Origin: Candidatus Handelsmanbacteria bacterium
Lineage (GTDB): Bacteria; Latescibacterota; UBA2968; UBA8231
Length of the DNA: 64,000 nt
Direction of reading: 5' to 3'
Assembly (NCBI GenBank): GCA_016867395.1
Contig: VGJS01000011.1
Location: forward strand, 17,705 to 81,704
The number at the start of each line of letters is the position of its first letter. Within the stretch, counting starts at the first letter, position 1. Shown here one piece after another: positions 33,381 through 42,355 of the stretch. Made by a program: the position numbers and the translations under genes. Below the pieces are notes generated by a model that did no database searches, was not told the DNA's origin, and saw nothing but the letters and a program-made list of their open reading frames with translations.

Positions 33381-34157
33381 TCAGGCGATGGTCCATCCCC
33401 CGTCCACCACCAGGGTGTGGCCGGTGATCATGCTGGCCGCCTCCGAGAGCAGGAACACCGTCGGAGCCGACATCTCCTCGGGCTCGGCCAACCCGCCCCG
33501 CAGGAGGTTCATGGTCTTCACCGCCTCGGCAAAGGCCTTGTTGTCGCGCATCGCCGCCTCCGCCATCGGGGAGCGGGTAACGGTGGGGGCCACCCCGTTG
33601 ATGCGGATCTGGTGTTTGGCCCATTCGACAGCCATGGTCCGGGTGAGGTTGATCACCCCGCCCTTGGCCCCGCTGTAGGGACCTCGCCCCGGCGCCCCGA
33701 TCACCCCGGCCTGGGAGGCGATGTTGACGATGGCCCCGCCCTTGCCCTGGGCGATGAACTGCTTGGCCGCCACCTGGGAGCAGAAGAAGACGCTCTTGAG
33801 ATTGGCGTCAATGATCTGATTGTACAGCTCCTCGTTGTAGTCGAGGATGGGGGCCTGCTTGTTGTACCCGGCGTTGTTGACCAGCCCGTCGATACGGCCG
33901 TAGTGGGAAACGACCTCGGCAAAGAACTCGTTAATTGAGGATACCAAGACCACGTCGAGGCGGTGGTAGAAGCACTCCCCCCCCATATGCTTGATCTCCG
34001 CTGCCAGGGTTTCCAGTTCGCCGGTGGTGCGACTGCCCACCGCCACCCTGGCCCCCGAGCGCACGCAGTCCAGGGCGATGGTCCGACCGATGCCGCGGCC
34101 CGCCCCGGTGACGATGATGACCTTGTCCTTCAGTTCAAAACGCGAAAGATGTCCCAC
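33381..34157 (-). CDS. SDR family oxidoreductase
   Basis: A 258-aa classical short-chain dehydrogenase. Seen: 'VTGAGRGIGRTIA' (TGxxxGIG cofactor loop), 'GLVNNAG', Ser in 'VNIASQAG', 'PYSGAKGG' (Tyr-x3-Lys) and the C-terminal 'GHTLVVDGGW'. The residue after the second strand is Ser-Arg ('VGSRT'), suggesting NADP(H). Start is GTG at 34157 with AGGAG 7 nt before it. Last gene of a three-gene catabolic operon; a sugar acid or hydroxyacid dehydrogenase is likely. Confidence 0.88.
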   Translation of the reverse strand: MGHLSRFELKDKVIIVTGAGRGIGRTIALDCVRSGARVAVGSRTTGELETLAAEIKHMGGECFYHRLDVVLVSSINEFFAEVVSHYGRIDGLVNNAGYNKQAPILDYNEELYNQIIDANLKSVFFCSQVAAKQFIAQGKGGAIVNIASQAGVIGAPGRGPYSGAKGGVINLTRTMAVEWAKHQIRINGVAPTVTRSPMAEAAMRDNKAFAEAVKTMNLLRGGLAEPEEMSAPTVFLLSEAASMITGHTLVVDGGWTIA

Positions 34158-34184
34158 GAGACTGCTCCTGTGCAGTGAAGGGTT

Positions 34185-35357
34185 CTAAGCGGCTGCCATC
34201 TGCAGAGCGCCGGCCGGGAATACGGCGACCTGGGCCTGGGGACCGTGGGCCTTTTCCAGCACCCCCAGCACCTCGGGCCAGGTCTTGCAGAAGATCACCT
34301 CCGGGCCGAATTTGGCCAGGCAATCCCATTTGTTGATCCCCGGCGAGAAGACCACCGTGCGGTGTTCGCGCTTCCCTGGTTTCCCTCCCAGGGCCGTGCC
34401 CGGGCCCAGCACCGAGTGCCAGCCCAACCCCTCTGGACAGGCGGCGCAGATGACCACCGTGGAGTCGGGCTTGAGCGGTTTCTTGGCGGTGTCGGCCAGG
34501 GGAACCATCGCCAGAGGCGCCTGGCAGAGTTCGGTATCCTTGGGAAAGGCGTTGAACACCCCAATGTCGAAGGCGTCCGGGATCTGGGTGGCGTAGAGGT
34601 CCGCGCCCAGCTCGCACCCTCTGGCAAAGGCCGCGTCCGGGTCCCCGGCCACCAGTTCGATGATCTCCAGCTTGGGGTTGAGCAGCGGGTTGACGATGTA
34701 CCCCAGACCGGCCAGCTTGCCCACCTCCGAGAGGTGTTCGCGGAAGCGCTCGTGGACGTAGCGGTGGTTGAGCAGGATGGTCTGTTGGCCGCAGGCCCCT
34801 GGGATCAAGAGCTTGGCCCCCCCGCCGAACATCCCTCCCCGCGGGGTGATCATGCCCAGGGCAAGGCGCACCTGGCAGGACATCAGGTCGCTGTTGACGT
34901 GGATAGGGACGCCCCGGCTGGAATAACCGAGGAATTCGAGGTTCTCGTACGCGTTGTGGTTGAGCACCTGTAGCCGCTCCACAATCTCTGTCCCCACCTT
35001 CTTGACAAAGTCATCCCGGGTCATGGCCCGGTGGGCGGCCAGGGCGCAGATGATCTTCACCTGGTCCTCCCCAATGCCGGCCGCGGCCAATTCCTCCAGG
35101 AGGTAGGGCAGCAGCCGGAAGGCCGGGGTGGGCCGTGATAGGTCATCCACCAGGATGGCGGCCGAACTCTTCCCTTTGGCGAATTGCCGCAAAGGCGGGG
35201 CGCCAATGGTCTGGGCCAGGCGCTGGCGGATGCCGGCGTCCCCCAGGTCCTTCCCCCCTTTCATCTCGCAGACCTGCACCTGCCACGTGTCGGGAAAGGT
35301 TAGGGTGAAGGGGGCCTTGCCGTACCAGGCGGCCCAGGGGATCAGCACTCGGCTCAT
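34185..35357 (-). CDS. LarA-like (DUF2088) racemase/epimerase family protein
   Basis: A 390-aa protein of the nickel-pincer lactate racemase family. Seen: 'ILVDDLSRPTP' near residue 70, 'CALAAHRAMTRDD' (the His of the LarA catalytic pair), and 'GGGAKLLIPG' at the place of the Lys that tethers the pincer cofactor (GG-K-x-x-x-P-G). Many family members outside Lactobacillus act on other 2-hydroxyacids or sugar acids. No larB, larC or larE cofactor genes are in the window. ATG at 35357 has AGGAG 7 nt upstream. Co-transcribed with a sugar-isomerase-like gene and an SDR, suggesting epimerisation then oxidation of a hydroxyacid. Confidence 0.8.
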   Translation of the reverse strand: MSRVLIPWAAWYGKAPFTLTFPDTWQVQVCEMKGGKDLGDAGIRQRLAQTIGAPPLRQFAKGKSSAAILVDDLSRPTPAFRLLPYLLEELAAAGIGEDQVKIICALAAHRAMTRDDFVKKVGTEIVERLQVLNHNAYENLEFLGYSSRGVPIHVNSDLMSCQVRLALGMITPRGGMFGGGAKLLIPGACGQQTILLNHRYVHERFREHLSEVGKLAGLGYIVNPLLNPKLEIIELVAGDPDAAFARGCELGADLYATQIPDAFDIGVFNAFPKDTELCQAPLAMVPLADTAKKPLKPDSTVVICAACPEGLGWHSVLGPGTALGGKPGKREHRTVVFSPGINKWDCLAKFGPEVIFCKTWPEVLGVLEKAHGPQAQVAVFPAGALQMAAA

Positions 35358-35367
35358 CACCGCGCTC

Positions 35368-36132
35368 CTATTCCAGGCCCAGTTGGCGCAGGTTCTTAAG
35401 GCTGATCCCCAAACTCTCGAAGGGATCGCGCTGGCAGGTGTCCTGCTCGACGATGTACCACTCTACCCCGGCCTCGCGGCAGGCGCCGAGGATGGCAGGC
35501 CATTCGAGGTTGCCCTCCCCCACCTCGGCGTAGAGCTGCTGGCTGCCTTTTATGGCCATGTCCTTCAGGTGGACCAGGTGACAGCGGCCCTTTAGCTGGC
35601 GCAGCCAACTCACCGGGTTGCCGCCCCCATGCTGTATCCAGTAGGTGTCGATTTCAGCCGAGAAGACCGCCGGGTCACTTTCGGCGTAGAGGATCTCCAG
35701 GGCCGTACGCCCGCCAAAGCGCTCCAGCTCGAAGCTGTGGTTGTGGTAGCTGAAGGTCAGCCCCGCCGCCACCAGGGGTTTTGCCGCTTCCGACGCCTCG
35801 CGGGCGAAGCGGTGGTAGCCCTCCTCGCTGCGGTATTCGGCCGGCAGCCCGCCGATGGCCACATGCCGGCAGCCCCATAGCTGGTGCTCGGCGATCACCG
35901 CCTCGGGCTGCTGGCGGATGTGATCAAAGCCGGTGTGGGTGGCGATAATCCGCACCCCCGCCGCACCGGCGGCTTCCTTCAGCCGGGCCGGCTCAATGGG
36001 GCCCAGACCGGAGACCTGCACGGCCTCGTAGCCGAGCTGGCGCACCTTCTTCAGGCCGGCGGCGATCTGGTCGGGGGTTTTGAGGAACTCGCGCAGGGTG
36101 TAGAGCTGGGCGGCTACCGCCGAGGCGGCCAT
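35368..36132 (-). CDS. Sugar phosphate isomerase/epimerase-like TIM-barrel protein
   Basis: A 254-aa AP-endonuclease-2/xylose-isomerase-like barrel. Seen: 'QLYTLREFLKTPDQIAAGLKKV' at the N-terminus, 'LTFSYHNHSFELERF' (metal His), 'AEIDTYWIQHGGGNP' (Glu/Asp ligands), 'HLVHLKDM' and 'VEQDTC' (last ligand). These are the usual divalent-metal site residues. Relatives include inosose dehydratase, hydroxypyruvate isomerase and 3-ketosugar epimerases; the reaction is not readable. First gene of the operon, with a consensus-like promoter. Confidence 0.85.
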   Translation of the reverse strand: MAASAVAAQLYTLREFLKTPDQIAAGLKKVRQLGYEAVQVSGLGPIEPARLKEAAGAAGVRIIATHTGFDHIRQQPEAVIAEHQLWGCRHVAIGGLPAEYRSEEGYHRFAREASEAAKPLVAAGLTFSYHNHSFELERFGGRTALEILYAESDPAVFSAEIDTYWIQHGGGNPVSWLRQLKGRCHLVHLKDMAIKGSQQLYAEVGEGNLEWPAILGACREAGVEWYIVEQDTCQRDPFESLGISLKNLRQLGLE

Positions 36133-36158
36133 AAGGGCTTCTCCGCTAAATTGTTCAC

Positions 36159-36187
36159 AATATAGAAGGCCCTTCCCGGAGCGTCAA
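36159..36187 (-). promoter_or_regulatory. Sigma70-like promoter of the sugar-isomerase/LarA/SDR operon
   Basis: Minus strand TTGACG (36182-36187), 17-bp spacer, TATATT (36159-36164), giving a ~20-nt leader with GGAGAAG before the ATG at 36132. The -35 box includes the TGA stop of the upstream MFS gene. Confidence 0.75.
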
Positions 36188-37413
36188 TGCTGGGGCCGGG
36201 GGCGGGCGAACCCTGGCAGCAGGGCCAGCGTCCCCGCGGTGGCCAGCAGGGCGCCGGCCGCCATCAATCCCACCGCCAGGGGTGATCCGGCGGAGGCGGC
36301 CAGGGCTCCACTGGCCAGCCGGCCCAGCGGCCCGGTGCCGATGGCCACCACCACCGCCCCCATCGCTCGGCTGCGCATCTGGTCCGTGGCCTCTACCAGG
36401 GTGATGGCGCTCTGCATGACGCTAAAGCCGGCCTGCCCCACCCCGGAAACCACCAGCAGTGCCAGCGACAGGGGGAAGGAGGAGGAGCAGGCAAAACCTA
36501 CCAGCCCCGCGCAGGCCAAAGCCGATCCCCCGCCGAAGAGCCACTCATTGCTCCACCGCCCCCGGCTCTGCTTCACCCACAGCAACCCGACCAAGCTGCC
36601 GGCCCCATTGGCCGCCCCCAGCAAACCCAACCCCAAGGGCCCCTGCCCGAGCACGTCACGGGCAAAGACCGGCAACAGCCCCTGAAAGGGAAAGGCCCAG
36701 GCGTTCATGATGGCAGTGATCAGCACCACCCCCCAGATGCGCGGCTGGCCCCGCACGTAGCGCAGCCCCTCCCCGATCTGCGCCCAGGAACTGCGCGGGG
36801 CCTGAAAGGGCGCCGGGGATCTGGACCTGAGGCGCAGCCCCGCCACCAGCACCCCCCCCAGCCCCACCATGCCCGCCAGGGCCAGCAGGCCGCCCCCACT
36901 GCCGATGGTGGCCAGCAGGCTACCGGCGGCCAGAGGGCCAACCACCCTGGTCAGGCTCTGAATGATGTTTTCGAGCATCATCGCCTCCACCACCAAGCCC
37001 TTGCCCACCAGGTCGGGCACGATGGAACGGCGGGTGGGCCAATCCACCGACCAGCAGATCCCATTGGCCAGGGCGACCAGCGCCAGGTGCCAGTAGGCCA
37101 GTTCCCCCCGCCAGAAGAGCAGGAGCAGCAAGGCGTAGCCGGCCACCCCGCAGAACTGGGCCCCCAGGATGAGGGCGCGGCGCTCGAAGCGGTCGGTAAT
37201 GGCGGCGCTGAAAGGCCCCAGGAAGAGCATGGGAATAGAGCGGAAGAAACCCAAAAGCGCCACCCACCAGGCCGAGTTGGTCAGATCCAGAGCCAGCCAG
37301 CCGAAGACCACCTGCTCGGTGAACATGGCTTGCCACCACAGGCCATTGGCCAGCCACAGGAGCAGGAAATCACGGTTGCGCAGCGGGGCCAACCCCTGCC
37401 CGGCCTCGCTCAT
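36184..37413 (-). CDS. MFS transporter (MFS_3/enterobactin-exporter-like)
   Basis: A 409-aa, 12-helix major facilitator. 'FRSIPMLFLGPFSAAITDRFERRALI' carries the motif-A type loop (D-R-x-x-R-R) between helices 2 and 3, and 'ICWSVDWPTRRSIVPDLVG' is typical of MFS_3/DUF894 exporters. Such proteins export siderophores, drugs or lipids; no siderophore genes are nearby. It is divergent from ridA, and its stop codon lies inside the -35 of the following operon. Confidence 0.85.
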   Translation of the reverse strand: MSEAGQGLAPLRNRDFLLLWLANGLWWQAMFTEQVVFGWLALDLTNSAWWVALLGFFRSIPMLFLGPFSAAITDRFERRALILGAQFCGVAGYALLLLLFWRGELAYWHLALVALANGICWSVDWPTRRSIVPDLVGKGLVVEAMMLENIIQSLTRVVGPLAAGSLLATIGSGGGLLALAGMVGLGGVLVAGLRLRSRSPAPFQAPRSSWAQIGEGLRYVRGQPRIWGVVLITAIMNAWAFPFQGLLPVFARDVLGQGPLGLGLLGAANGAGSLVGLLWVKQSRGRWSNEWLFGGGSALACAGLVGFACSSSFPLSLALLVVSGVGQAGFSVMQSAITLVEATDQMRSRAMGAVVVAIGTGPLGRLASGALAASAGSPLAVGLMAAGALLATAGTLALLPGFARPRPQH

Positions 37414-37485
37414 GGGCCAGCCTTGGCCGGCGGCGCCGGCCCCCCGTATATTCTACCGCACATTGCCTTGCGGAAGGAGTACAGG

Positions 37486-37944
37486 ATGAACCCCGAGGAG
37501 AAACTGGCAGAACTGGGCCTGGCCCTGCCCGAACCGCCCCAGCCCGCTGGCGCCTATACCCGGGCCGTGCGTTGGGGAGAGTTGATCTTCGTGGCCGGGC
37601 AACTGCCCCTGGAGCAGGGGAAGATACGCTACGCCGGCCGGGTGGGGGAAGGGTTGAGCCTGGAGGAGGGATACGCCGCGGCCCGCCTCTGCGCCCTCAA
37701 CGGCCTCAGCGTACTCAAGGCCGAGGCCGCCGGCCTCGACCGGGTGGCGCGCATCCTGCGCCTGGGCGGCTTTGTCTGCTCGGCGGCTAGCTTCACCGAC
37801 CAGGCCAAGGTGGTCAACGGGGCGTCGGAACTCTTCGCCGCGGTGCTGGGGCCGCGCGGGGTTCACGCCCGGCTGGCCGTAGGCGTCAGCCAGTTGCCAC
37901 TGGGCGCGGCCGTAGAGCTGGAGATCATCGCGGCTCTGGGCTGA
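37486..37944 (+). CDS. RidA family protein (YjgF/YER057c, larger-subgroup type)
   Basis: A 152-aa protein, close to the ~150-aa subgroup annotated as RidA-like rather than the ~127-aa archetype. Seen: 'RWGELIFVAGQLPLEQGKI', 'DRVARILRLGGFVCSAASFTDQ', and 'GVHARLAVGVSQLPLGAAVELE' with the Arg that binds the carboxylate of imine/enamine intermediates. The archetype hydrolyses 2-aminoacrylate imines; in this longer group the activity is less certain. GGAAGGAG lies about 6 nt before the ATG. A TATATT at 37447 with a weak TTGGCC upstream is a possible promoter. Its end overlaps the convergent ftsH by 20 bp. Confidence 0.87.
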   Translation: MNPEEKLAELGLALPEPPQPAGAYTRAVRWGELIFVAGQLPLEQGKIRYAGRVGEGLSLEEGYAAARLCALNGLSVLKAEAAGLDRVARILRLGGFVCSAASFTDQAKVVNGASELFAAVLGPRGVHARLAVGVSQLPLGAAVELEIIAALG

Positions 37945-39793
37945 GCTGGTCTTCCGGAGCAGGGGCAGGGGTCAGGGCCTCCTCCTGGGAGGCGGATTGG
38001 GCCTCCTCTCCCCGCAGCAGGCGGCGCAACTCCTCCCCCTCCATGGTCTCCTTCTCCCACAGCACCTTCACCACCTCCTCCAGCACCTGGCGGTGTTCGT
38101 GCAGCAGTTCCTTGGAACGCTCGTAGCAGCCGGCGATGATCTGGCGCACCTCGATGTCGATCTGCCTGGCGGTGTCCTCGCTGTAGTTGCGGTCCGCCGC
38201 CGGCATCCCCAGGAATTGGGGATTTCGCTCCTCCCGGTGGGAGACCAGGCCCAGGGCCTGGCTCATGCCGTATTCCTTGACCATGTTCTCGGCGATCTGG
38301 GTGGCCCGCTGGAGGTCATTGGCCGCCCCGGTCGAAACCTCTCCAAAGACAATCTCCTCCGAGGCCCGGCCCGCCAGAAGGGCGCACGCGGTGTCGGTCA
38401 ACTCCTCGCGGGTCATGAGATACCGATCCTCGGTGGGCATGTTCATGGTATAGCCCAGGGCCGCCACCCCACGCGGGATGATCGAGATCTTAATCACCGG
38501 GTTGGCATGGGGCAAAAGCTCCCCGACAATGGCGTGGCCGGCCTCGTGGTAGGCGACGATGCGCCGCTCCTTCTCGTTAAGCACCCGGCTTTTGCGCTGC
38601 AACCCCGCCACCGCCCGCTCCACCGCCTCGGCCAGCTCGTCGCGGGTGATCTCCTGCTTGCCCCGACGGGCCGCCAGCAGCGCCGCCTCATTGATGACGT
38701 TGGCTAGGTCGGCCCCGGCAAAACCAGGGGTACGGCTAGCCAGGTCGCGCAGATCAGCGTCGGCGGAGAGCTTGACCCCCCGGGAGTGGATCTTAAGAAT
38801 GGCCTCGCGGCCCTTCTTATCGGGGCGGTCCACGGTCACCATGCGGTCGAAGCGCCCTGGCCGCAGCAGGGCCGGATCGAGGATCTCGGGTCGATTGGTG
38901 GCCCCCATGAGGATGATACCCGCGTTAGTGTCGAAGCCGTCCAGCTCGGCCAGCAGTTGGTTGAGGGTCTGCTCCCGCTCGTCATGGCCGCCGATGGAAC
39001 TGATGCCGCGGGCCTTGCCAAGGGCGTCCAACTCATCGATGAAGATGATGGCCGGGGCGTGTTTCTTGGCCTGCTCAAAGAGATCCCGCACCCGCGCCGC
39101 GCCCACCCCGACGAACATCTCGACAAAGTCAGAGCCGGTCAGAGAGAAGAAAGGCACCCCGGCCTCGCCGGCCACCGCCTTGGCCAGCAGCGTCTTGCCC
39201 GTGCCCGGCGAACCCACCAGCAGCACCCCCCTGGGGATGCGCCCCCCCAGGGCCTGGAAACGGCCTGGGGTCTTAAGGAACTCTACCACCTCCTGCAACT
39301 CCTCCTTGGCCTCGTCGATGCCTGCCACGTCTTGGAAGGTGATGCCAGTCCCCTTCTCCATGTAAACCTTGGCCTTGCTCTTACCGATGGACATCAGCCC
39401 GCCCGAGCCCCCGCCCAGGCGCCGGGCCATGAACATCCAGATGCCCACAAAGAACACCGCCGGCAGAATCCACGACAGCAGGGTAGTCAGCCAGGTGCTT
39501 TCCTGGGCCCCGTTGATCTCCACCCCGTTGGCCATCAGCACCTCGACCAGTTCGGCGTCCTCGACCCGGACGGTGACAAAACCGCTTTCGGGGGGGCGGA
39601 GTTTGCCGCTGATGGTCTCGCTGCCGATCACACACTCAGCCACCTTGCCCTCAGCCACCTTCTTGCGGAACTCACTGTACGGGATATTGTCCACCGGGCT
39701 GCCCAGGTAGTTGTGCATGAACAGAAAGAGCAGGACCGTGAGGATGGTGTACGCGATGGTGAGGTGGGTTCTCTTGTCTACTTTCATCGCCAT
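37925..39793 (-). CDS. ftsH: ATP-dependent zinc metalloprotease FtsH
   Basis: A 622-aa membrane AAA+ protease that degrades unassembled membrane proteins and regulators. Two N-terminal helices flank a ~70-aa periplasmic domain; then Walker A 'GSPGTGKT', Walker B '[11 protein letters not shown]', second region of homology '[18 protein letters not shown]', and the zinc site '[11 protein letters not shown]' (HExxH). C-terminal tail is Pro/Glu/Ala-rich. 'MAMKVDK': either Met could start; I give the first. A promoter TTGACC/TATTTT lies ~45 nt upstream. PspA and FtsH both serve envelope quality control but are in separate operons here. Confidence 0.96.
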   Translation of the reverse strand: MAMKVDKRTHLTIAYTILTVLLFLFMHNYLGSPVDNIPYSEFRKKVAEGKVAECVIGSETISGKLRPPESGFVTVRVEDAELVEVLMANGVEINGAQESTWLTTLLSWILPAVFFVGIWMFMARRLGGGSGGLMSIGKSKAKVYMEKGTGITFQDVAGIDEAKEELQEVVEFLKTPGRFQALGGRIPRGVLLVGSPGTGKTLLAKAVAGEAGVPFFSLTGSDFVEMFVGVGAARVRDLFEQAKKHAPAIIFIDELDALGKARGISSIGGHDEREQTLNQLLAELDGFDTNAGIILMGATNRPEILDPALLRPGRFDRMVTVDRPDKKGREAILKIHSRGVKLSADADLRDLASRTPGFAGADLANVINEAALLAARRGKQEITRDELAEAVERAVAGLQRKSRVLNEKERRIVAYHEAGHAIVGELLPHANPVIKISIIPRGVAALGYTMNMPTEDRYLMTREELTDTACALLAGRASEEIVFGEVSTGAANDLQRATQIAENMVKEYGMSQALGLVSHREERNPQFLGMPAADRNYSEDTARQIDIEVRQIIAGCYERSKELLHEHRQVLEEVVKVLWEKETMEGEELRRLLRGEEAQSASQEEALTPAPAPEDQLSPEPR

Positions 39794-39840
39794 GCCGGCA
39801 GGACTCCGGAACGCAGTAATTTTGTGTAAGTGATTAAGGG

Positions 39841-39869
39841 AAAATACTCTGCGCCCTAAATGCGGTCAA
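39841..39869 (-). promoter_or_regulatory. Sigma70-like promoter of ftsH
   Basis: Minus strand TTGACC (39864-39869), 17-bp spacer, TATTTT (39841-39846); predicted leader about 41 nt to the ATG at 39793. It lies just after the terminator of the previous operon. Confidence 0.65.
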
Positions 39870-39881
39870 GGAATGGGGCTT

Positions 39882-39916
39882 AACGAAAAAGCCGCGCACC
39901 CCTCGGGCACACGGCT
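39882..39916 (-). terminator. Rho-independent terminator of the MinD/GT9/E2 operon
   Basis: Minus strand: 12-nt arms (39905-39916 and 39890-39901, pairing throughout with a few G-U wobbles), 3-nt loop, then TTTTTCGTT. It is 20 bp after the last small ORF and just before the ftsH promoter. Confidence 0.85.
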
Positions 39917-39936
39917 CTGGGCGGAGATTTGGCGGC

Positions 39937-40083
39937 TCAATTCCCGGCGTGTGGTTCCCCCGAGGCCAAGGCGGCCAGGAGTTCGCCCGCCATCTCCCAG
40001 GTCAGGGGCCGGTCCAGGACCAGCAGACCCTCGGCCAGAAACCCGTCGATCTCGCATTGGTGCAATTCGGGAACCTCGTTCAT
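39937..40083 (-). CDS. Possible 48-aa coupled small protein
   Basis: ATG overlaps the TAA stop of the methyltransferase gene (TAATG), and the ORF ends 20 bp before a strong terminator. The sequence is acidic and helical ('EIDGFLAEGLLVLD', 'WEMAGELLAALASGE'). No domain recognised. Position and coupling favour real translation; length leaves doubt. Confidence 0.45.
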   Translation of the reverse strand: MNEVPELHQCEIDGFLAEGLLVLDRPLTWEMAGELLAALASGEPHAGN

Positions 40084-40895
40084 TACCAGGTGCTCTTCTG
40101 CGGCCCGGTGCCGCCGCATTTTGCCGCCACATAGAACCGCTCGCCGTCCTCGAAATGCCCCCCCATCCCCCAACCCCGCCCGGACTCCAGGCGCTGGCGG
40201 GTATTGAAGTAGACCAGCTTGAACCCCACCTCCTGCAACATCCTCTTCCAAGTGGAAGGGGGCAGAATTTGCAGGTACTTGGCCTCCTCCCATTCGTCGT
40301 CGATGAAGCGCTCGCCCAACTCCCGCTCCCGCACCGGCCACCCCAGGCGGCCCAGGCAAAGTCGCAGGAAGGCGAGGAACCGGTACGGGGCGAAGAAGTT
40401 GAGGGCAAAAAGGGAATGGGAGGAGAAGAGGAACCTCCCCCCCGGCACCAGCACCCTCCACACCTCGGCCAGGGCCCGCTTTTTGCCGGCGCACCCAGGC
40501 ATGAGTTCCAACCCGTTGTACGCGCAGAGCACCACGTCGAAGCCCTCTGCCGGCAGTTCCAGGTCCATGGCATCCATCACCTGGAACTCCACCTGCACCC
40601 CCGCCAGTTCGGCCTGCGCCCGGGCGGCCTCGATCATTGTCCGGCTCAGGTCCACTCCCACCACCTCCAGGCCCAACTCGGCCAGGGCAATGGCGCAGCG
40701 GCCCGCCCCGCAACCCAGGTCCAGCACCCTGGCCTGGTCGGGGATGTGTTCGAGGGCCAGGATCTCCTCGGCGGGCCATAGCCCCACCGTGGTGTAGCGG
40801 GCCACCACCACGGGTTGCTCGTAGCTGCTGCGCACCAACTCCCGAAGCAGCCGGGCGCGGCGCTCCCCTTCCCCCCTCGCCCCATTGCCTGCCAT
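40083..40895 (-). CDS. Class I SAM-dependent methyltransferase
   Basis: A 270-aa protein with a standard Rossmann core: 'ARVLDLGCGAGRCAIALAELG' (motif I), 'VVGVDLSRTMIEAARA' (acidic ribose-binding residue), 'FDVVLCAYNGLELMPG' (motif post II) and 'RVLVPGGRFLF'. The C-terminal third, aromatic and basic ('SLFALNFFAPYRFLAFLRL'), may set the substrate, which I cannot name. It starts 3 bp after the E2 gene, in the MinD/GT9/E2 operon. Confidence 0.87.
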   Translation of the reverse strand: MAGNGARGEGERRARLLRELVRSSYEQPVVVARYTTVGLWPAEEILALEHIPDQARVLDLGCGAGRCAIALAELGLEVVGVDLSRTMIEAARAQAELAGVQVEFQVMDAMDLELPAEGFDVVLCAYNGLELMPGCAGKKRALAEVWRVLVPGGRFLFSSHSLFALNFFAPYRFLAFLRLCLGRLGWPVRERELGERFIDDEWEEAKYLQILPPSTWKRMLQEVGFKLVYFNTRQRLESGRGWGMGGHFEDGERFYVAAKCGGTGPQKSTW

Positions 40896-40898
40896 GCC

Positions 40899-42098
40899 TC
40901 AGGCCAGCAGGCCGGGGGTCTCCAGGATCTCCTTGAGGCGCTGCAGAAAGCGGGCAGCCAGGGCCCCATCCACCACCCGGTGATCGACGGCCAGGTTCAG
41001 GGTCAGACAGGGCCGGGCCGCCAGGGCGTCGTTGTCCAGCACCACCACCCGCTTCTCCATGGCCCCCACCGCCAGGATCGCCACCTGCGGGGGGTTGATG
41101 ATCGCGGTAAAATGTGAGACCCCGAACATCCCGAGGTTCGAGATGGTGAAGGTGCCTCCGCTCAGGTCGTCGAGGGAGAGCCTGCCTCCCCTGGCCGCAT
41201 CGACGAGGCGGGCGCATTGCGCGGCGATCTCCTCGACGCCAAACTGGTCCACCCGGCGGATCACCGGCACCAGCAGGCCCTGGGGGGTGTCAGCGGCGAC
41301 GCCGATGTTCACCTCCCCCATCAAATGCACCTCCTCGCCCCGCAACACGCTGTTGAGGCGGGGGAACTCGACCAGGGCCTTGGCCACAGCTTTGAGGATC
41401 AGGTCGTTGTAAGAGATCTTCCTGCCCTGGAGCCGGTACCCTTCGCGGAACTGTTGCAACCAGACCCCGGAAACCTCCATGAAGATGTGGATGTGGGGTA
41501 TCTGCTGGTAGCTGGCGGTCAGGCGCTGGCCCGTCACCTGCTGGGCCCTGGTCAGCTTGAGCAGGGCCCCGGCCCCCGGTAGAGCCGCGGGGGAGGCCGG
41601 CGGGCGCGCCGGGCCTTTGGAAAGAAAAGTGCGCACGTCCGCGCTGAGCACCCGGCCGCCCGGCCCGGTGCCCAAGAGTGTTCCCAATTCCAGCCCGCTT
41701 TCCTGGGCCATCTTGCGCGCCTTGGGGGAGGTGCGGTGCCTGGGCCGGGCCCCCTCGCGCAGCGGCGCTGGCGCGTGGGCGGCAGGGGAAACGGCGGGGG
41801 CAATGGCACCTGGGGTTTGGGGACGAGCACCACCTCCGGCCAGTCCCCCGATCTCCTCGTCGGCGGTCCCGATGATGCCCACCAGGGTTGAAACCGGCAC
41901 CTCCTCGCCGGCGGGCACCAGGATCTTGCGCAGCACCCCGCTGGCCTGGGCCTCCACCTCCATCGTGACCTTGTCGGTCACCACCTCCAGCAGGGGCTTG
42001 CCCTTGGCCACCACCTCGCCCTCGGCGACCAGCCAGGCGCCGATGGTTCCCTTCTCCATGGTCAGGCCCAGCTTGGGCATAATGACTTCTGTCGCCAT
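40899..42098 (-). CDS. Dihydrolipoamide acyltransferase (E2) of a 2-oxoacid dehydrogenase complex
   Basis: A 399-aa E2. One lipoyl domain (lipoyl Lys in 'VVTDKVTMEVEAQ'), an Ala/Pro linker, a peripheral-subunit-binding domain ('SPKARKMAQESGLELGTLLG.GPGGRVL') and a catalytic core with 'LNLAVDHRVVDGALAA' (HxxxDG). It moves acyl groups from E1 to CoA. No E1 alpha/beta or E3 gene is in the window, so it is either an orphan supplied by genes elsewhere or part of an acetoin/branched-chain-type complex. The lipoyl start 'VIMPKLGLTM' is acetoin/pyruvate-like. Confidence 0.9.
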   Translation of the reverse strand: MATEVIMPKLGLTMEKGTIGAWLVAEGEVVAKGKPLLEVVTDKVTMEVEAQASGVLRKILVPAGEEVPVSTLVGIIGTADEEIGGLAGGGARPQTPGAIAPAVSPAAHAPAPLREGARPRHRTSPKARKMAQESGLELGTLLGTGPGGRVLSADVRTFLSKGPARPPASPAALPGAGALLKLTRAQQVTGQRLTASYQQIPHIHIFMEVSGVWLQQFREGYRLQGRKISYNDLILKAVAKALVEFPRLNSVLRGEEVHLMGEVNIGVAADTPQGLLVPVIRRVDQFGVEEIAAQCARLVDAARGGRLSLDDLSGGTFTISNLGMFGVSHFTAIINPPQVAILAVGAMEKRVVVLDNDALAARPCLTLNLAVDHRVVDGALAARFLQRLKEILETPGLLA

Positions 42099-42124
42099 AA
42101 AGCCTTTCTGAAAAGGGGCCTTGG

Positions 42125-42307
42125 TTACCGCTTCTTCTTGTGCTGGGGAGCGCCGGCTCCCTCCCCAACCGCCGGCGGGGCAGGTTCCTCCTGGGACGGG
42201 GCGCCGCCCTGCACGAATTTGTGGTAGGCCACGCTGCCCCAGATGATCACCAGCCCGATGATCGAGACGATCATGATCGTGCGGTCGGGTTCGACCATCT
42301 CTTCCAT
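42125..42307 (-). CDS. Small single-span membrane protein
   Basis: A 60-aa ORF with one hydrophobic helix (about residues 10-28, 'TIMIVSIIGLVIIWGSVAY') and a Pro/Glu-rich tail ending in 'HKKKR'. GAGGAGAACGGC precedes the ATG. It lies between GT9 and E2 in the operon with ~26-48 bp gaps. Function unknown. Confidence 0.6.
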   Translation of the reverse strand: MEEMVEPDRTIMIVSIIGLVIIWGSVAYHKFVQGGAPSQEEPAPPAVGEGAGAPQHKKKR

Positions 42308-42355
42308 GCCGTTCTCCTCAGCTTTGGCCCCTCAAGGCCGGAGGTTTCGCGGCGC

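Noticed and set aside
39937..41217. 426-codon minus-strand ORF
   Set aside because: Out-of-frame overlap of the E2 and methyltransferase genes; only its last 48 codons, after the methyltransferase stop, are plausible.
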